Assembly (NCBI GenBank): GCA_934141475.1
Contig: CAKPCG010000015.1
Location: 1 to 41,947 of the forward strand
DNA from: an uncultured Clostridia bacterium
GTDB lineage: Bacteria; Bacillota; Clostridia; TANB77; CAG-508
Direction: 5' to 3'
Length of the DNA: 41,947 nt
A program made the position numbers and the translations under genes. Below are positions 25,054 to 34,204 of the stretch, piece after piece. The notes below the pieces were generated by a model. The model searched no databases. It saw only the letters and a program-made list of their open reading frames with translations, and was not told where the DNA came from. Positions within the stretch are counted from its first letter, which is position 1; the number at the start of each line of letters is the position of its first letter.

Positions 25054-27414
25054 TTAATATCTAGTTCTCATGTTATTTAATGTGTCATTCATTCCTGATG
25101 AGAATGAGTTTGAGTATTGGTATCCACCTTTTGAACCTTTTTTACTCTTTTTATTTCCAACACTACTGTTTGGTAGTAATGGATAAATTACTTCACCTAA
25201 TGATGTAAGTTTTGCTTTCATTTCCTTTGGGTAACCATTTAGTTTTATTTCGCATTCTATTAATCCCTCAAGATATCTTGCATATACATCTTCATCAAAT
25301 GGTATTTGAGCTACAACTCTTACTGTATTTCTATCAAATAGTTCTGTCATAAATGACATTTCTGGGTCATTATAATTTGACATTCCTCCGACTATATTTT
25401 TCCCACTTACTCCTCTTACTCTTAAAAGTTTATTTAAAATTATTCTTATTTTGCTTTCTTGCAAAGCATTTTTTATTTTTAACTCTCTTAAAAATTCTGT
25501 TAAAGGTTGAATTGTAAGTACATCCATTGATTGGATTAAGTAAATTTCTTGTGCTTTGTCAAAATATTCTATTGGGGTTTCAAAATCACAATCTATTAAT
25601 ACAAGTGAATGATTTTTTACTAATGTTTCCATTATAGGATGCGAATTTTTTATTTCATCACTTTTGCTTGGTATATTTGTATAAACTGTTAAATTACTAT
25701 TTACTTTTATACCATTTGCTCTACCTTTTATTAATTCTCCTAGCGATGCAACCGCTGTTCTTCTTAAGTCTTCATCATTTTTTGTATATATGTAATAAGC
25801 ATTTTTGTTTTGTGTTGCATCTAATATTGCTGTATTTATTCCCATTGAAGACAATATTTGAGCTACATTATTTACAATAAATGATGTTCCATTTTTGCTC
25901 GTTCCAACAAATACAGCAACTTTTTTATCTCCTGTTAGTAAATTTTCAAATTCGCCATCATCAAATTTGTTGTCATATTTTTTTAGTTCATTATTTGTAT
26001 ATACATCTGTTCTGTAATTTAAATTATTACTTCTTGCTGATTTTACATCATTAGTTCTTTGATCGTAATCCTCGTATTCATCTTCATCATCTTCTTCATA
26101 ATCTGAATAATCGCTATCTTGATTAGAATATTTATTATAGTTATTTGAATTAAAATCGTAGTCATCTTCCTCGTCATCTTCTTCTTCATCAAATCCCGGA
26201 AGCATTGAAACTTCTTCTGTTTCTTCTTGTGCAGGAACCGTTTTACTAGATTTTATTTTTCTTTTTTCCACTGGTTTTACTGGTTCTTCTTCATCTTCAT
26301 AATCATCATCAAATCCTGGCAAAAAAGTATCTTCTGGTTCTTTTTCCTCTACTACGTTCTTTTTTGGTCTTCCTCTTCTTTTCTTTTCAACTTTTTCAGG
26401 CTGAATTTCTTGCTCTGGTTCTACATTTTTTCTTGGTCTTCCTCTTCTAGCTTTTGGTTTTTCTTGTACTATGTCATCAACTTCTATTACATCATCATCG
26501 TTTTCATCATCTTCGTCATCTAAAATATCTTCAAATTGGATATTTTTCTTTTTATCTATATTCAAATGAATATTTTCTTTCATTTTTGAAGGAACAACAA
26601 CAGGTTTTGACATCATAGCATTATTTTCTAAATCCAAAAGCTTTTCACTTGTACCTTTTTTCCCTCTTTTAGTAGTTTTTCCTTTTGTTTGATTTTTTTG
26701 TACTTCTGGTACTTTTCCATTTGGATATGCTAATTTTCTATATTCTTGTGATGTTTCAGTTAGTACTTCTCTTACATTTGGTGGTAATACTGCAATTATA
26801 ACTTTTAATTGTTCTTTATTATATTGTGAAACTATGTTTTTAAAGCTTTCTGCATATTTTTCCTCATTGTTTCCTAGTCTTCTGAAATGTCTTAATATAT
26901 TTTGCATTTCTACTTCGCTAACATCACTATCATTTTCTTTTTCATAGCCTACATTTTCAGAATCTATTTTATAGTATAATTTAGCTTCTTTTTTAGAACG
27001 AGGTTTATTTATTAATCTACATACTTCTTCTGTGCTTCTGTCTTTTCCAATTATCGCATTATATATTCCTATTCCAAATAATTTTACTAATATATCTTCT
27101 GATTTTGTTCTTCTTTCTGAGCAAATTAAAATAATAGGAATATCACTTCCATCACTTGCGACTGCTTCATCACTAATGTTGTCTAGTCTGTCGAATATAA
27201 ATTTATCTTTTTGCTCTAAGCTTGTACTTGTAAATTCTTCCAAGTCTTCACTTATTACAACCCTATCATAATTTTTATTTCTTTGTAATTCTTTTAATAT
27301 CGCATTAAAGTAGTATACATTTTTGTATGATATTATCTCTTTATATTGTTTTTGATACTTTTTAACAATAGATGTTGAAATATTTTCATCATTTACTGCA
27401 AATAAAACTTTCAT
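25054..27414 (-). CDS. CpaE/MinD-like ATPase with acidic linker and AT-hook motifs
   Basis: 786 aa in three parts. Residues 1-140 resemble a receiver-type domain (MKVLFAVNDENISTS; no clear phosphoacceptor). Residues about 200-500 are low-complexity, with a basic block, two AT-hook-like motifs (RRGRPRKN, RRGRPKKN) and long Asp/Glu-Tyr stretches. Residues about 515-750 are a MinD/ParA-fold domain with altered Walker A (VGTSKNGTSFIVNNVA), DATQNKNAYY and VLIDCDF. This architecture recalls CpaE/TadZ proteins that place Tad pili or secretion machines. No other tad genes lie in the window. AT-hooks in such a protein are unusual; they may bind AT-rich DNA. Confidence 0.65.
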   Translation of the reverse strand: MKVLFAVNDENISTSIVKKYQKQYKEIISYKNVYYFNAILKELQRNKNYDRVVISEDLEEFTSTSLEQKDKFIFDRLDNISDEAVASDGSDIPIILICSERRTKSEDILVKLFGIGIYNAIIGKDRSTEEVCRLINKPRSKKEAKLYYKIDSENVGYEKENDSDVSEVEMQNILRHFRRLGNNEEKYAESFKNIVSQYNKEQLKVIIAVLPPNVREVLTETSQEYRKLAYPNGKVPEVQKNQTKGKTTKRGKKGTSEKLLDLENNAMMSKPVVVPSKMKENIHLNIDKKKNIQFEDILDDEDDENDDDVIEVDDIVQEKPKARRGRPRKNVEPEQEIQPEKVEKKRRGRPKKNVVEEKEPEDTFLPGFDDDYEDEEEPVKPVEKRKIKSSKTVPAQEETEEVSMLPGFDEEEDDEEDDYDFNSNNYNKYSNQDSDYSDYEEDDEDEYEDYDQRTNDVKSARSNNLNYRTDVYTNNELKKYDNKFDDGEFENLLTGDKKVAVFVGTSKNGTSFIVNNVAQILSSMGINTAILDATQNKNAYYIYTKNDEDLRRTAVASLGELIKGRANGIKVNSNLTVYTNIPSKSDEIKNSHPIMETLVKNHSLVLIDCDFETPIEYFDKAQEIYLIQSMDVLTIQPLTEFLRELKIKNALQESKIRIILNKLLRVRGVSGKNIVGGMSNYNDPEMSFMTELFDRNTVRVVAQIPFDEDVYARYLEGLIECEIKLNGYPKEMKAKLTSLGEVIYPLLPNSSVGNKKSKKGSKGGYQYSNSFSSGMNDTLNNMRTRY

Positions 27415-27420
27415 TAGTTT

Positions 27421-27924
27421 TTACTCCCTTCCAAATTTTACAACTATAGTAAATATAAGTGGTAATACCTGACATATTATTGCAAGTGTTACAAAAGTTA
27501 CCATTAAAGCTAAACCTTTTTCATTTGCCTCTAAGTGTCTAATTCCAAGAACATATTGATTTATAGCTCCTATAATTATTCCTAAAAAACAAAATGGAAT
27601 ACTATATATTTGAACTTTGTGTAATATGTATGCTGTAAGTCCATATGCTTTTGAACCATATGAATCTTGATAATCTTCAACTGATTTTAATTCTTTTTCT
27701 TTTAATTCAACAAGTGTACTTTCTGTTTGATTTGAAATAACTCCTTCTGATTCGCTTCTAACTTTATTTTCTATGCTATTGTCTTTTTTGTTAGATTCAC
27801 TATTTGATGAAGTATTTTGTAAATTATTTACACTTACTGCATATGATTTATTAAATGTAAATGTTACAGTAGATGCTATCATCATGAAAGCAATTATTAC
27901 TATTATTGTAATATTTTTTTTCAT
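27421..27924 (-). CDS. Signal-peptide protein with two C-terminal membrane helices (VirB2/TrbC-like topology)
   Basis: 167 aa. Signal peptide or anchor at about 5-30 (ITIIVIIAFMMIASTVTFTF), a Ser/Asn-rich spacer, then two hydrophobic helices (IPFCFLGIIIGAINQYVLG and ALMVTFVTLAIICQVLPLIF) around the basic loop RHLEANEKG. Topology resembles VirB2/TrbC-type pilin subunits, but no sequence match is claimed. First gene of the operon, 6 bases before the CpaE-like ATPase. Confidence 0.6.
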   Translation of the reverse strand: MKKNITIIVIIAFMMIASTVTFTFNKSYAVSVNNLQNTSSNSESNKKDNSIENKVRSESEGVISNQTESTLVELKEKELKSVEDYQDSYGSKAYGLTAYILHKVQIYSIPFCFLGIIIGAINQYVLGIRHLEANEKGLALMVTFVTLAIICQVLPLIFTIVVKFGRE

Positions 27925-27974
27925 TTATTTTCCCCCTCTAAGACTATATTAATTCCTATTTTTTTTACCCTTAT

Positions 27975-28003
27975 ATCATACAATACAATGAAAAAAATAG
28001 CAA
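27975..28003 (-). promoter_or_regulatory. Promoter of the 27924-22275 operon
   Basis: Minus strand TTGCTA (27998-28003), 17 bases, TATGAT (27975-27980). The -35 overlaps the preceding terminator. Confidence 0.6.
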
Positions 28004-28035
28004 GAAGTTTTTGAAAAAAACTCAAAAACTTTGCT
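27999..28035 (-). terminator. Terminator of the glucosaminidase gene
   Basis: Stem AGCAA-GAAGTTTTTGA with TCAAAAACTT-TGCT, followed by a T run on the minus strand. Confidence 0.85.
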
Positions 28036-28053
28036 TTTTTCTCATTATATTTT

Positions 28054-29052
28054 TTATAGTTTTTCGTATAAATATTTCATATATTTGTAAACAGAATTTC
28101 CCCAATTTGTATCTGTAGCGTATTTTTTATTTACACCAAATATAGTACTTCCATTATAGTATTTTCCAGATGCTGTTTGTCCATCATATATCTTAGTTCC
28201 AGCGGGATTTATGTAATATTTTACAAGTACTCTTGCAATTAAATCTATAGATTCTGAATAGTTAGAAAAAGTATAAGCTCCATTATATGGATTTGAATCA
28301 TATGCTCCATAGCCAAATAAATTATATTTATTTTTGGCAAGTTTTGATGTTCCCCAAGCACTTTCATGTATACCAATTGCAGCAACAAACATTCCATTTA
28401 TATTATACTCATCTTCTATATAGTAAAAATAATCTGAGTTATCCTGAAATATTTTATTTACATCTTTTTTATCTGTTAGTGCCATTTTAAATTGTTCTGC
28501 TGTAAAACCAGATGGTGTATTTACATTTATTTCTTCAGATATTTTTACTCCAGAACCACTTTCTAAACTGCTTTTTGTCTCTTCTTTTTTTGGTTCTACA
28601 TATATTTTAGTTCCTATATCTATTATCTTATTTATTGAAGATTTTGTAACAACACAACCTATTTGTTCTTCTGATATAACATTTCCTTCATCATCAAAGA
28701 TTTTTTTCATCTTTATAGCTTGTATTCCATTTCTTCCTTCTTGAGAAACTTTGGTTGTTCCCACATATAGCTCTTCATTATTTCTATATTTAGTTATATA
28801 TTCTAGTTCTTCTTCTCTTTCATATATTTCTTCTTTTCCACTAGAATCTTTCGTATTTTTTTTAATTATTTCATCTAAATCTACTGGCTTTGCATCACTT
28901 ATTTTTAACTCAACTTTTGGAATTTCTTCCTCAGCTATAGCATATATAGCTTTATTTGATGCCAATTTTATGTATAGCAAAATAATAAGTAATGTAATAC
29001 ATGCTAAAGCTAGTATTATTTTGCTTATTCTCTTTTTTTCTTTTGCACTCAT
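28054..29052 (-). CDS. Anchored peptidoglycan glucosaminidase with G5 domain (GH73-like)
   Basis: 332 aa from ATG at 29052 (site AGGTG; the upstream GTG overlaps it). Membrane anchor at about 8-30 (ISKIILALACITLLIILLYI). A G5-type domain near 85-155 (EEELEYITKYRNNEELYVG, GRNGIQAIKMKKIF). C-terminal glucosaminidase domain with the GH73-type catalytic Glu in AAIGIHESAWGTSKLA followed by NKYNLFGYGA. Likely cleaves GlcNAc bonds of peptidoglycan at the cell surface during growth. Own promoter and terminator. Confidence 0.9.
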   Translation of the reverse strand: MSAKEKKRISKIILALACITLLIILLYIKLASNKAIYAIAEEEIPKVELKISDAKPVDLDEIIKKNTKDSSGKEEIYEREEELEYITKYRNNEELYVGTTKVSQEGRNGIQAIKMKKIFDDEGNVISEEQIGCVVTKSSINKIIDIGTKIYVEPKKEETKSSLESGSGVKISEEINVNTPSGFTAEQFKMALTDKKDVNKIFQDNSDYFYYIEDEYNINGMFVAAIGIHESAWGTSKLAKNKYNLFGYGAYDSNPYNGAYTFSNYSESIDLIARVLVKYYINPAGTKIYDGQTASGKYYNGSTIFGVNKKYATDTNWGNSVYKYMKYLYEKL

Positions 29053-29069
29053 AATAATCACCTAAAGGT

Positions 29070-29098
29070 ATTGTAAACTTTTGTCTAATTTTTGTCAA
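29070..29098 (-). promoter_or_regulatory. Promoter of the glucosaminidase gene
   Basis: Minus strand TTGACA (29093-29098), 17 bases, TACAAT (29070-29075). Confidence 0.8.
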
Positions 29099-29126
29099 TA
29101 GAAAAAAATAGTAGCTTTTTATGTTT

Positions 29127-29170
29127 AAAACTCTTCTTATTAAACTATTTTGTTTAATAAGAAGAGTTTT
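29127..29170 (-). terminator. Terminator after the cyclophilin gene
   Basis: 19-bp perfect stem (29127-29145 with 29152-29170), 6-base loop, AT-rich flanks on both sides. Confidence 0.9.
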
Positions 29171-29190
29171 TATATTTTTGCTACTATTTT

Positions 29191-30072
29191 TTATTCTGCA
29201 GAAGTTGATCCGCTTTGTGTATTTTCATTATATGTTAATCCATATAATGAATATAGCCATTTCATGTAGTTAAATGGTACTATTCTTCTTGGCATTCCAT
29301 AATCTACTCCATTTGTTTCTACAGTAACAGTGGAAATTTTCACATCTGTAACAGGTGTTGAAACTTCTGATGATGCAGAACTACTTGATTTTTCACTATC
29401 TGAATCTGATTCTTGAGCTTTACATTCTACATTTGCTATTTCTTTTACAACATCCATTCCTTCTATTACTTTACCAAATCCTGCGTAATATCCACTTAAA
29501 TTTGTATGGTCATTAGTTGTCATTATAAAGAATTGAGAATTTGCAGAATCATATGATTCTGAAGTTAAAGTTGATGAATAAGAAGTATAATCTCCTCTTG
29601 CCATTGCTATTGTTCCTTCTTCAAGGTTTAATGTATTTTTATTAAATCCATTAGCCATAAATTCACCTTTTATACTGTAAGCATCAGTACTTTTTGCTTC
29701 TGTTCCATCTGTATATTTATAAGTTTTGCTTTCATCACCGTCATTATATAAATCTGAAAATTTTGGTGAACCAGTTCCATCTCCTGATGGATCTCCACCT
29801 TGAATCATAAAGTCTTTTACAACTCTATGGAATTTTAATCCATTATAAAATCCATTATTTGCAAGTTTTATAAAGTTTGCTACTGTTTCTGGTGCCATAT
29901 CTGGATATAATTCGATTTTTATTGTACCAAAGTTTTCTACTTCCATTGTTACTACTGGATTTGGAATATTTACAGTTTTCTTTTTATAATATCCATAAAA
30001 TACTCCACCTAATATTACTATTATTAAAATTAATGCTACTACCCAACATATGGTTTTTATTTTTTTGCTCAT
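29191..30072 (-). CDS. Membrane-anchored cyclophilin-type peptidyl-prolyl isomerase
   Basis: 293 aa from MSKKIK, chosen for the AAGGAGG site before it. Anchor helix at about 6-28 (WVVALILIIVILGGVFYGYY). Cyclophilin domain with GLKFHRVVKDFMIQGGDPSGDG, GTIAMARG, SANSQFFIM and GYYAGFGKVIEGMDVV. A Ser-rich insertion (SDSDSEKSSSSASSE) lies near the end. Probably folds extracytoplasmic proteins. It follows disA with a 43-base gap and may share its transcript. Confidence 0.93.
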   Translation of the reverse strand: MSKKIKTICWVVALILIIVILGGVFYGYYKKKTVNIPNPVVTMEVENFGTIKIELYPDMAPETVANFIKLANNGFYNGLKFHRVVKDFMIQGGDPSGDGTGSPKFSDLYNDGDESKTYKYTDGTEAKSTDAYSIKGEFMANGFNKNTLNLEEGTIAMARGDYTSYSSTLTSESYDSANSQFFIMTTNDHTNLSGYYAGFGKVIEGMDVVKEIANVECKAQESDSDSEKSSSSASSEVSTPVTDVKISTVTVETNGVDYGMPRRIVPFNYMKWLYSLYGLTYNENTQSGSTSAE

Positions 30073-30130
30073 TTTTTCCTCCTTCATTCGGGGCTTTTCC
30101 CTCTAAATTAATACGAAAGCTATTTTACAC

Positions 30131-31207
30131 TTAATTTACTATATTGTCAAATAAAAATTGTTCTTGCATTCTTTTTAAAGAATTTCTTATATTTCTCGCT
30201 CTTACTTCTCCAATACCTTCTACATTATCTAGTTCTTCGATACTTGCATCTATAATATGCTGAAAAGATTTAAAGCTTTTTGCCAAATTTTCTACAATTG
30301 TAGCTGGCATTCTTGGAATCTTGCTTAATATTCTATATCCTTTAGTATATACATATGCTTCGTCGAAATCTGAAAATATGTCATATCCAAGTATCTTGGC
30401 AATATTTTGCTCCTTTAAAAGATCTTCATAAGATAAATTAGCAATTTTCTCCATTATTTCTTTTGGATTTTTGTCTTCTACCATTAAATAATCTTTTATT
30501 ATTAGTTCTTCTTCTTTTTCAATTCCACCAATTAATTGCTCTAACTGCATATCTACAAGTCTTCCATCATCACCTAATTCTGCAATTTGTTTTTCTATTT
30601 CATCAACAATTTGCATAACCATTTCTGCTCTTTGCAGAACACTTAAAACATTTTCTAATGTTACTATATCATTAAATTCATATTCATTTAAAATATTTAA
30701 TTTGCTATCAAAAACTTTTTTATATTTTTCTAAAGTTTGAATTGCTTGATTTGCTTTGTTTAATACAACCTCTGTGTCCTCTAATATATATCTTTCATTT
30801 TCAATAAATACTGTTATTATATTTCTTCTTTGAGAAATACTAATTACTAGTTCTCCTGTTTGTTTTGCTGTTCTCTCAGCAGTTCTATGTCTTGTACCTG
30901 TTTCAACTGTCGGAATGCCACTAGATGGTATAAGTTCTGCATTTGCAAATAATATTTTTTTCATATCTGCACTTAAAACTATTGCACCATCCATTTTTGC
31001 AAGCTCATATAATTTAGAAGAAGTATAATCTTCATTTATAAAAAAGCCTCCATCAACTAATTGTTTTATGTATTCTTCATTATCAGTAAAAAGTAATAAA
31101 GCTCCCGTTCTTGCTTTTAATATATTTTCCAGTCCATCTCTTATTGGCGTTCCTGGAGCTATTTTTTTTAAAATATTTGTTATTTTGTCTTCACTTTTTT
31201 GTCTCAA
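30131..31207 (-). CDS. disA: DisA, diadenylate cyclase and DNA-integrity scanner
   Basis: Makes c-di-AMP from two ATP and scans DNA. The DAC domain carries DGAIVLS and GTRHRTAERTAKQT, the catalytic DGA and RHR motifs. A helical linker and C-terminal HhH DNA-binding domain follow (IEELDNVEGIGEVRARNIR). The start is taken as TTG at 31207, ten bases after AAAAAGGAG; a GTG at 31219 overlaps that site. About 358 aa, normal length. Starts 18 bases after the thioesterase gene. Confidence 0.96.
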   Translation of the reverse strand: MRQKSEDKITNILKKIAPGTPIRDGLENILKARTGALLLFTDNEEYIKQLVDGGFFINEDYTSSKLYELAKMDGAIVLSADMKKILFANAELIPSSGIPTVETGTRHRTAERTAKQTGELVISISQRRNIITVFIENERYILEDTEVVLNKANQAIQTLEKYKKVFDSKLNILNEYEFNDIVTLENVLSVLQRAEMVMQIVDEIEKQIAELGDDGRLVDMQLEQLIGGIEKEEELIIKDYLMVEDKNPKEIMEKIANLSYEDLLKEQNIAKILGYDIFSDFDEAYVYTKGYRILSKIPRMPATIVENLAKSFKSFQHIIDASIEELDNVEGIGEVRARNIRNSLKRMQEQFLFDNIVN

Positions 31208-31225
31208 TTTTAGCTTCACTCCTTT

Positions 31226-31951
31226 TTAGCTTAATTCTACAATTGCATGTAAAATACTATCATCTTGACTTTTTATTGTTATTACATATTTGCCATCTAT
31301 ATTAGAATAATAACATTTTACTTTATCCCCTAGTAATATTTGATGTTTGTACATTATTCTTACTTTGTTTTTTTCATTAGATAAATATTCTTTTTCAGGT
31401 AAAGCTTCATAGGCTAATTTTAAGTAATTTAAATTGTGCATATGTTTATTTACATCTATGTCTGCTCTTTTTACATCATATTCTATAAAATCATTTAATA
31501 GTGATAATTCTATTATTTTTTCTATTTCTATCTCTTCAAATACTCTTGTACTTTCTGGTTTATAGAGATTTATTATATCATCTGTTATTTTTGAAATTCT
31601 ATTTGTTTGCAAATCAAATAAAATCCATTTAGATGTTGCAAATGCAACCAAATCTCCGTTTTCAAAAACTTCAAAATCACGATATGTGTAAAAAGGCTTT
31701 TTTTCAATAGGCCTTGCCCATGTTTTTACTTTTAGTATGCTTCCATAATTAGGTCTTTTTAAAATTTGCAATTTCCAATCCATTAAAAGCCATACTTTTT
31801 TCTTGGTGTTTATATCATTTACGCCATATCCAACAGTGTCTGAATGTGCACTTGCAACTTCTTCTAATATGCTAAGCATTCCGTAATTTGACATTTTGTT
31901 ATCTAGACCTATGTCTTTTATTCCTACGTAATATTCTCTTTCAAATTTCAT
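31226..31951 (-). CDS. Acyl-ACP thioesterase
   Basis: 241-aa FatA/FatB-like acyl-ACP thioesterase with two hot-dog domains: EEVASAHSDTVGYG and VWLLMDWKLQILKRPNYG in the first, RADIDVNKHMHNLNYLKLAYEALP in the second (substrate and catalytic Asn/His region). Releases fatty acids from acyl carrier protein. The ATG at 31951 follows AAAGAGGTAACTTG. Upstream of disA. Confidence 0.92.
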   Translation of the reverse strand: MKFEREYYVGIKDIGLDNKMSNYGMLSILEEVASAHSDTVGYGVNDINTKKKVWLLMDWKLQILKRPNYGSILKVKTWARPIEKKPFYTYRDFEVFENGDLVAFATSKWILFDLQTNRISKITDDIINLYKPESTRVFEEIEIEKIIELSLLNDFIEYDVKRADIDVNKHMHNLNYLKLAYEALPEKEYLSNEKNKVRIMYKHQILLGDKVKCYYSNIDGKYVITIKSQDDSILHAIVELS

Positions 31952-31981
31952 CAAGTTACCTCTTTTTCTATGTTACTATTT

Positions 31982-32049
31982 TTTATCATTTTTAGTGTTT
32001 TGTCACTTTTGATACTTTATCATTTTTAATGTTTTATCACATTTGAGCA
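31982..32049. repeat. Two tandem 34-base repeats between pgi and thioesterase
   Basis: Copies at 31982-32015 and 32016-32049 (TTTATCATTTTTAGTG versus TTTATCATTTTTAATG and onward), about 80% identical. Located right after the pgi stop. Short, no coding potential. Confidence 0.75.
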
Positions 32050-33363
32050 TTATTTTTCTACGTATCCAGGTTTTTCTAGTAATCTAAACATATTTCTTTT
32101 ATATTCTTCTACTCCTGGTTGATTGAATGGATTTACTTTTAATATACTACCTGACATTGCACATGCAAGCTCGAAAAAGTAAATTAATCCTCCAATATTT
32201 TCTTCATCTAATTTTTCCATTTTAAATAATATATTTGGAACTTCTCCTGCAACATGTGCCTCTATTGTTCCTTCCATTGCTTTTTTGTTAACAAAATCTA
32301 AATCTTTTCCTGCTAAATAATTTAATCCATCTAAATTGTCATCATCTGCGTTAATTGTTATGTTTGATTTAGGTGATTCTATACTTAGTACTGTTTCGAA
32401 TAAATTTCTCAATCCTTGTTGCATATATTGTCCCATTGAGTGTAAATCTGTTGTTAAGTCTATTCCTGCTGGGAATATTCCCTCTTCATCTTTTCCTTCA
32501 CTCTCTCCAAATAATTGTTTTAGCCATTCTGTCATATAATGCATTTTTGGTTCATAATTTGCAAATACTTCTGTTGTTTTACCATCTTTATATAAAATAT
32601 TTCTAATTACTGCATATTGATAACATTCATTATATTTTAATTCTTCATCATTTAAGTTATCTTGTGCAAGTTTTGCACCTTTCATCAATTTATCTATGTC
32701 CATTCCTGCAACAGCTATTGGTAATAATCCAACTGGTGTTAATACAGAAAATCTTCCACCTACATTATCTGGAATTACAAATGTTTCATAACCTTCTTCT
32801 TCAGATAATTTTTTTAGTGCTCCTTTTTCTTTATCTGTTGTAACATAAATTCTACTTCTTGCTTCATCAATTCCATATTTGTTTTCTAATATTTCTCTAA
32901 AAATTCTAAATGCAATTGCAGGTTCTGTTGTTGTTCCAGATTTAGATATTACGTTTATTGAAAAATCTTTATCTCCTATTACTTCTATTAAATCATTTAT
33001 ATAATTTGGGCTTAAATTATTTCCTGCAAATAATACAAGTGTATGTTTTCTTTGTTTTAATGTTTGCATACTATAAAATGAGCTACTTAATGCCTCTATT
33101 ACAGCTCTTGCGCCTAAGTATGATCCACCAATTCCTATTACTAGCAATATATCTGAATCTTTATTTATTCTTTTTGCTGCTGTTTGAATTCTTTTAAACT
33201 CTTTTTTATCATAATTTGTTGGAAGCTCTAACCATCCAACAAAGTCATCCTCTTTTGATGCTCTTCTATGTAAGTCTTTATGTATATTTTCTACTTGTTC
33301 TTTATATTTCATTATTTCCTTTTTATCTATTCCAGCTTTTTCAAAATCAATCTTTAATTCCAT
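32050..33363 (-). CDS. pgi: Glucose-6-phosphate isomerase
   Basis: 437 aa from MELKIDFEKAG, chosen for spacing to AGAAGG. Interconverts glucose-6-P and fructose-6-P in glycolysis. Motifs: VIGIGGSYLGARAVIEAL, NVISKSGTTTEPAIAFR (phosphate-binding), GGRFSVLTPVGLLP, and FNQPGVEEYKRNMF with the catalytic Lys. Short bacterial (Bacillus-type) form. Confidence 0.97.
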   Translation of the reverse strand: MELKIDFEKAGIDKKEIMKYKEQVENIHKDLHRRASKEDDFVGWLELPTNYDKKEFKRIQTAAKRINKDSDILLVIGIGGSYLGARAVIEALSSSFYSMQTLKQRKHTLVLFAGNNLSPNYINDLIEVIGDKDFSINVISKSGTTTEPAIAFRIFREILENKYGIDEARSRIYVTTDKEKGALKKLSEEEGYETFVIPDNVGGRFSVLTPVGLLPIAVAGMDIDKLMKGAKLAQDNLNDEELKYNECYQYAVIRNILYKDGKTTEVFANYEPKMHYMTEWLKQLFGESEGKDEEGIFPAGIDLTTDLHSMGQYMQQGLRNLFETVLSIESPKSNITINADDDNLDGLNYLAGKDLDFVNKKAMEGTIEAHVAGEVPNILFKMEKLDEENIGGLIYFFELACAMSGSILKVNPFNQPGVEEYKRNMFRLLEKPGYVEK

Positions 33364-33449
33364 AAACATATACCTTCTTTCTTTTTTTGTTTATTTTATC
33401 GCAATTATTCAATTTGTGCAACATCTTTTTTGGGTTTTTAGATAAAAAA

Positions 33450-33488
33450 AAATATGATATATGTTTTTTCAAACAATATATCATATTT
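33450..33488 (-). terminator. Terminator of rplU-rpmA
   Basis: 13-bp stem (33450-33462 with 33476-33488), followed by a T run on the minus strand. Confidence 0.85.
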
Positions 33489-33493
33489 CGATA

Positions 33494-33781
33494 TTATTCA
33501 GCTTTTTTTGCTTCTACCTTTTCTTCTACTACTGGGTAAACACTAACTTTTTTCTTGTTTCTACCCTTTCTTTCAAATTTGACTGTTCCGTCAACTAAAG
33601 CAAATAATGTGTCATCGCTTCCGATTCCAACATTTGTTCCTGGATATATTTTTGTTCCTCTTTGTCTTACAAGAATGTTACCTGCTAAAACAAATTGTCC
33701 ATCAGCTCTTTTTACACCTAGACGCTTTGATTCACTATCTCTACCATTTCTTGTACTACCTTGACCAACGTGATGTGCCAT
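33494..33781 (-). CDS. rpmA: 50S ribosomal protein L27 without N-terminal extension
   Basis: 95 aa from ATG at 33781 behind AAGGAG; a TTG three codons upstream lies against the site. Begins MAHHVGQGSTRNGRDS, so the mature flexible N-terminus is encoded directly. Many Bacillota L27 proteins begin with a cleavable extension ending in FFA or FFS, removed by Prp, whose gene lies between rplU and rpmA. Here both the extension and prp are absent; only 60 bases separate the two genes. A charged tail (VVEEKVEAKKAE) extends the C-terminus. Confidence 0.97.
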   Translation of the reverse strand: MAHHVGQGSTRNGRDSESKRLGVKRADGQFVLAGNILVRQRGTKIYPGTNVGIGSDDTLFALVDGTVKFERKGRNKKKVSVYPVVEEKVEAKKAE

Positions 33782-33841
33782 TTTTTTCAACTCCTTCCAG
33801 TTTATATTTTTATATCTCTTTTATTAATTTCTATTTTATTA

Positions 33842-34204
33842 TTATGCTTCTACTTTTGTTGCAGTTTCTTTTTTAGCTTCTGCTTTTTTTGCAGATGTTT
33901 TGATTGATGTTATTTCAACTTTTGTGTATGGTTGTCTGTGTCCTTGTTTTGTTCTCTCGTTCTTTTTAGCTTTCATTTTGAATACTATTATTTTTTTACC
34001 TTTTCCGTGAGAAACTACTTTTCCTTCAACCTTTACACCTTTAACATAAGGATTTCCTACTTGTACTTTTCCGTCATCTGATACCATTACTACTTTGTCA
34101 AATGCTACTTTTTTTCCTTCTTCAGCATCTAATTTTTCGAAAAATACTACATCTCCTTCTGCTACTTTGTATTGTCTTCCACAGCTTTCAATTATTGCGT
34201 ACAT
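33842..34204 (-). CDS. rplU: 50S ribosomal protein L21
   Basis: 120 aa from MYAIIESCGRQYKVAEGD, with AGGGAGG before it. The family end GHRQPYTKVEI is followed by an extra Lys/Ala/Glu-rich tail (SAKKAEAKKETATKVEA) similar in character to that on L27. First gene of rplU-rpmA, with a consensus promoter and structured leader. Confidence 0.97.
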   Translation of the reverse strand: MYAIIESCGRQYKVAEGDVVFFEKLDAEEGKKVAFDKVVMVSDDGKVQVGNPYVKGVKVEGKVVSHGKGKKIIVFKMKAKKNERTKQGHRQPYTKVEITSIKTSAKKAEAKKETATKVEA

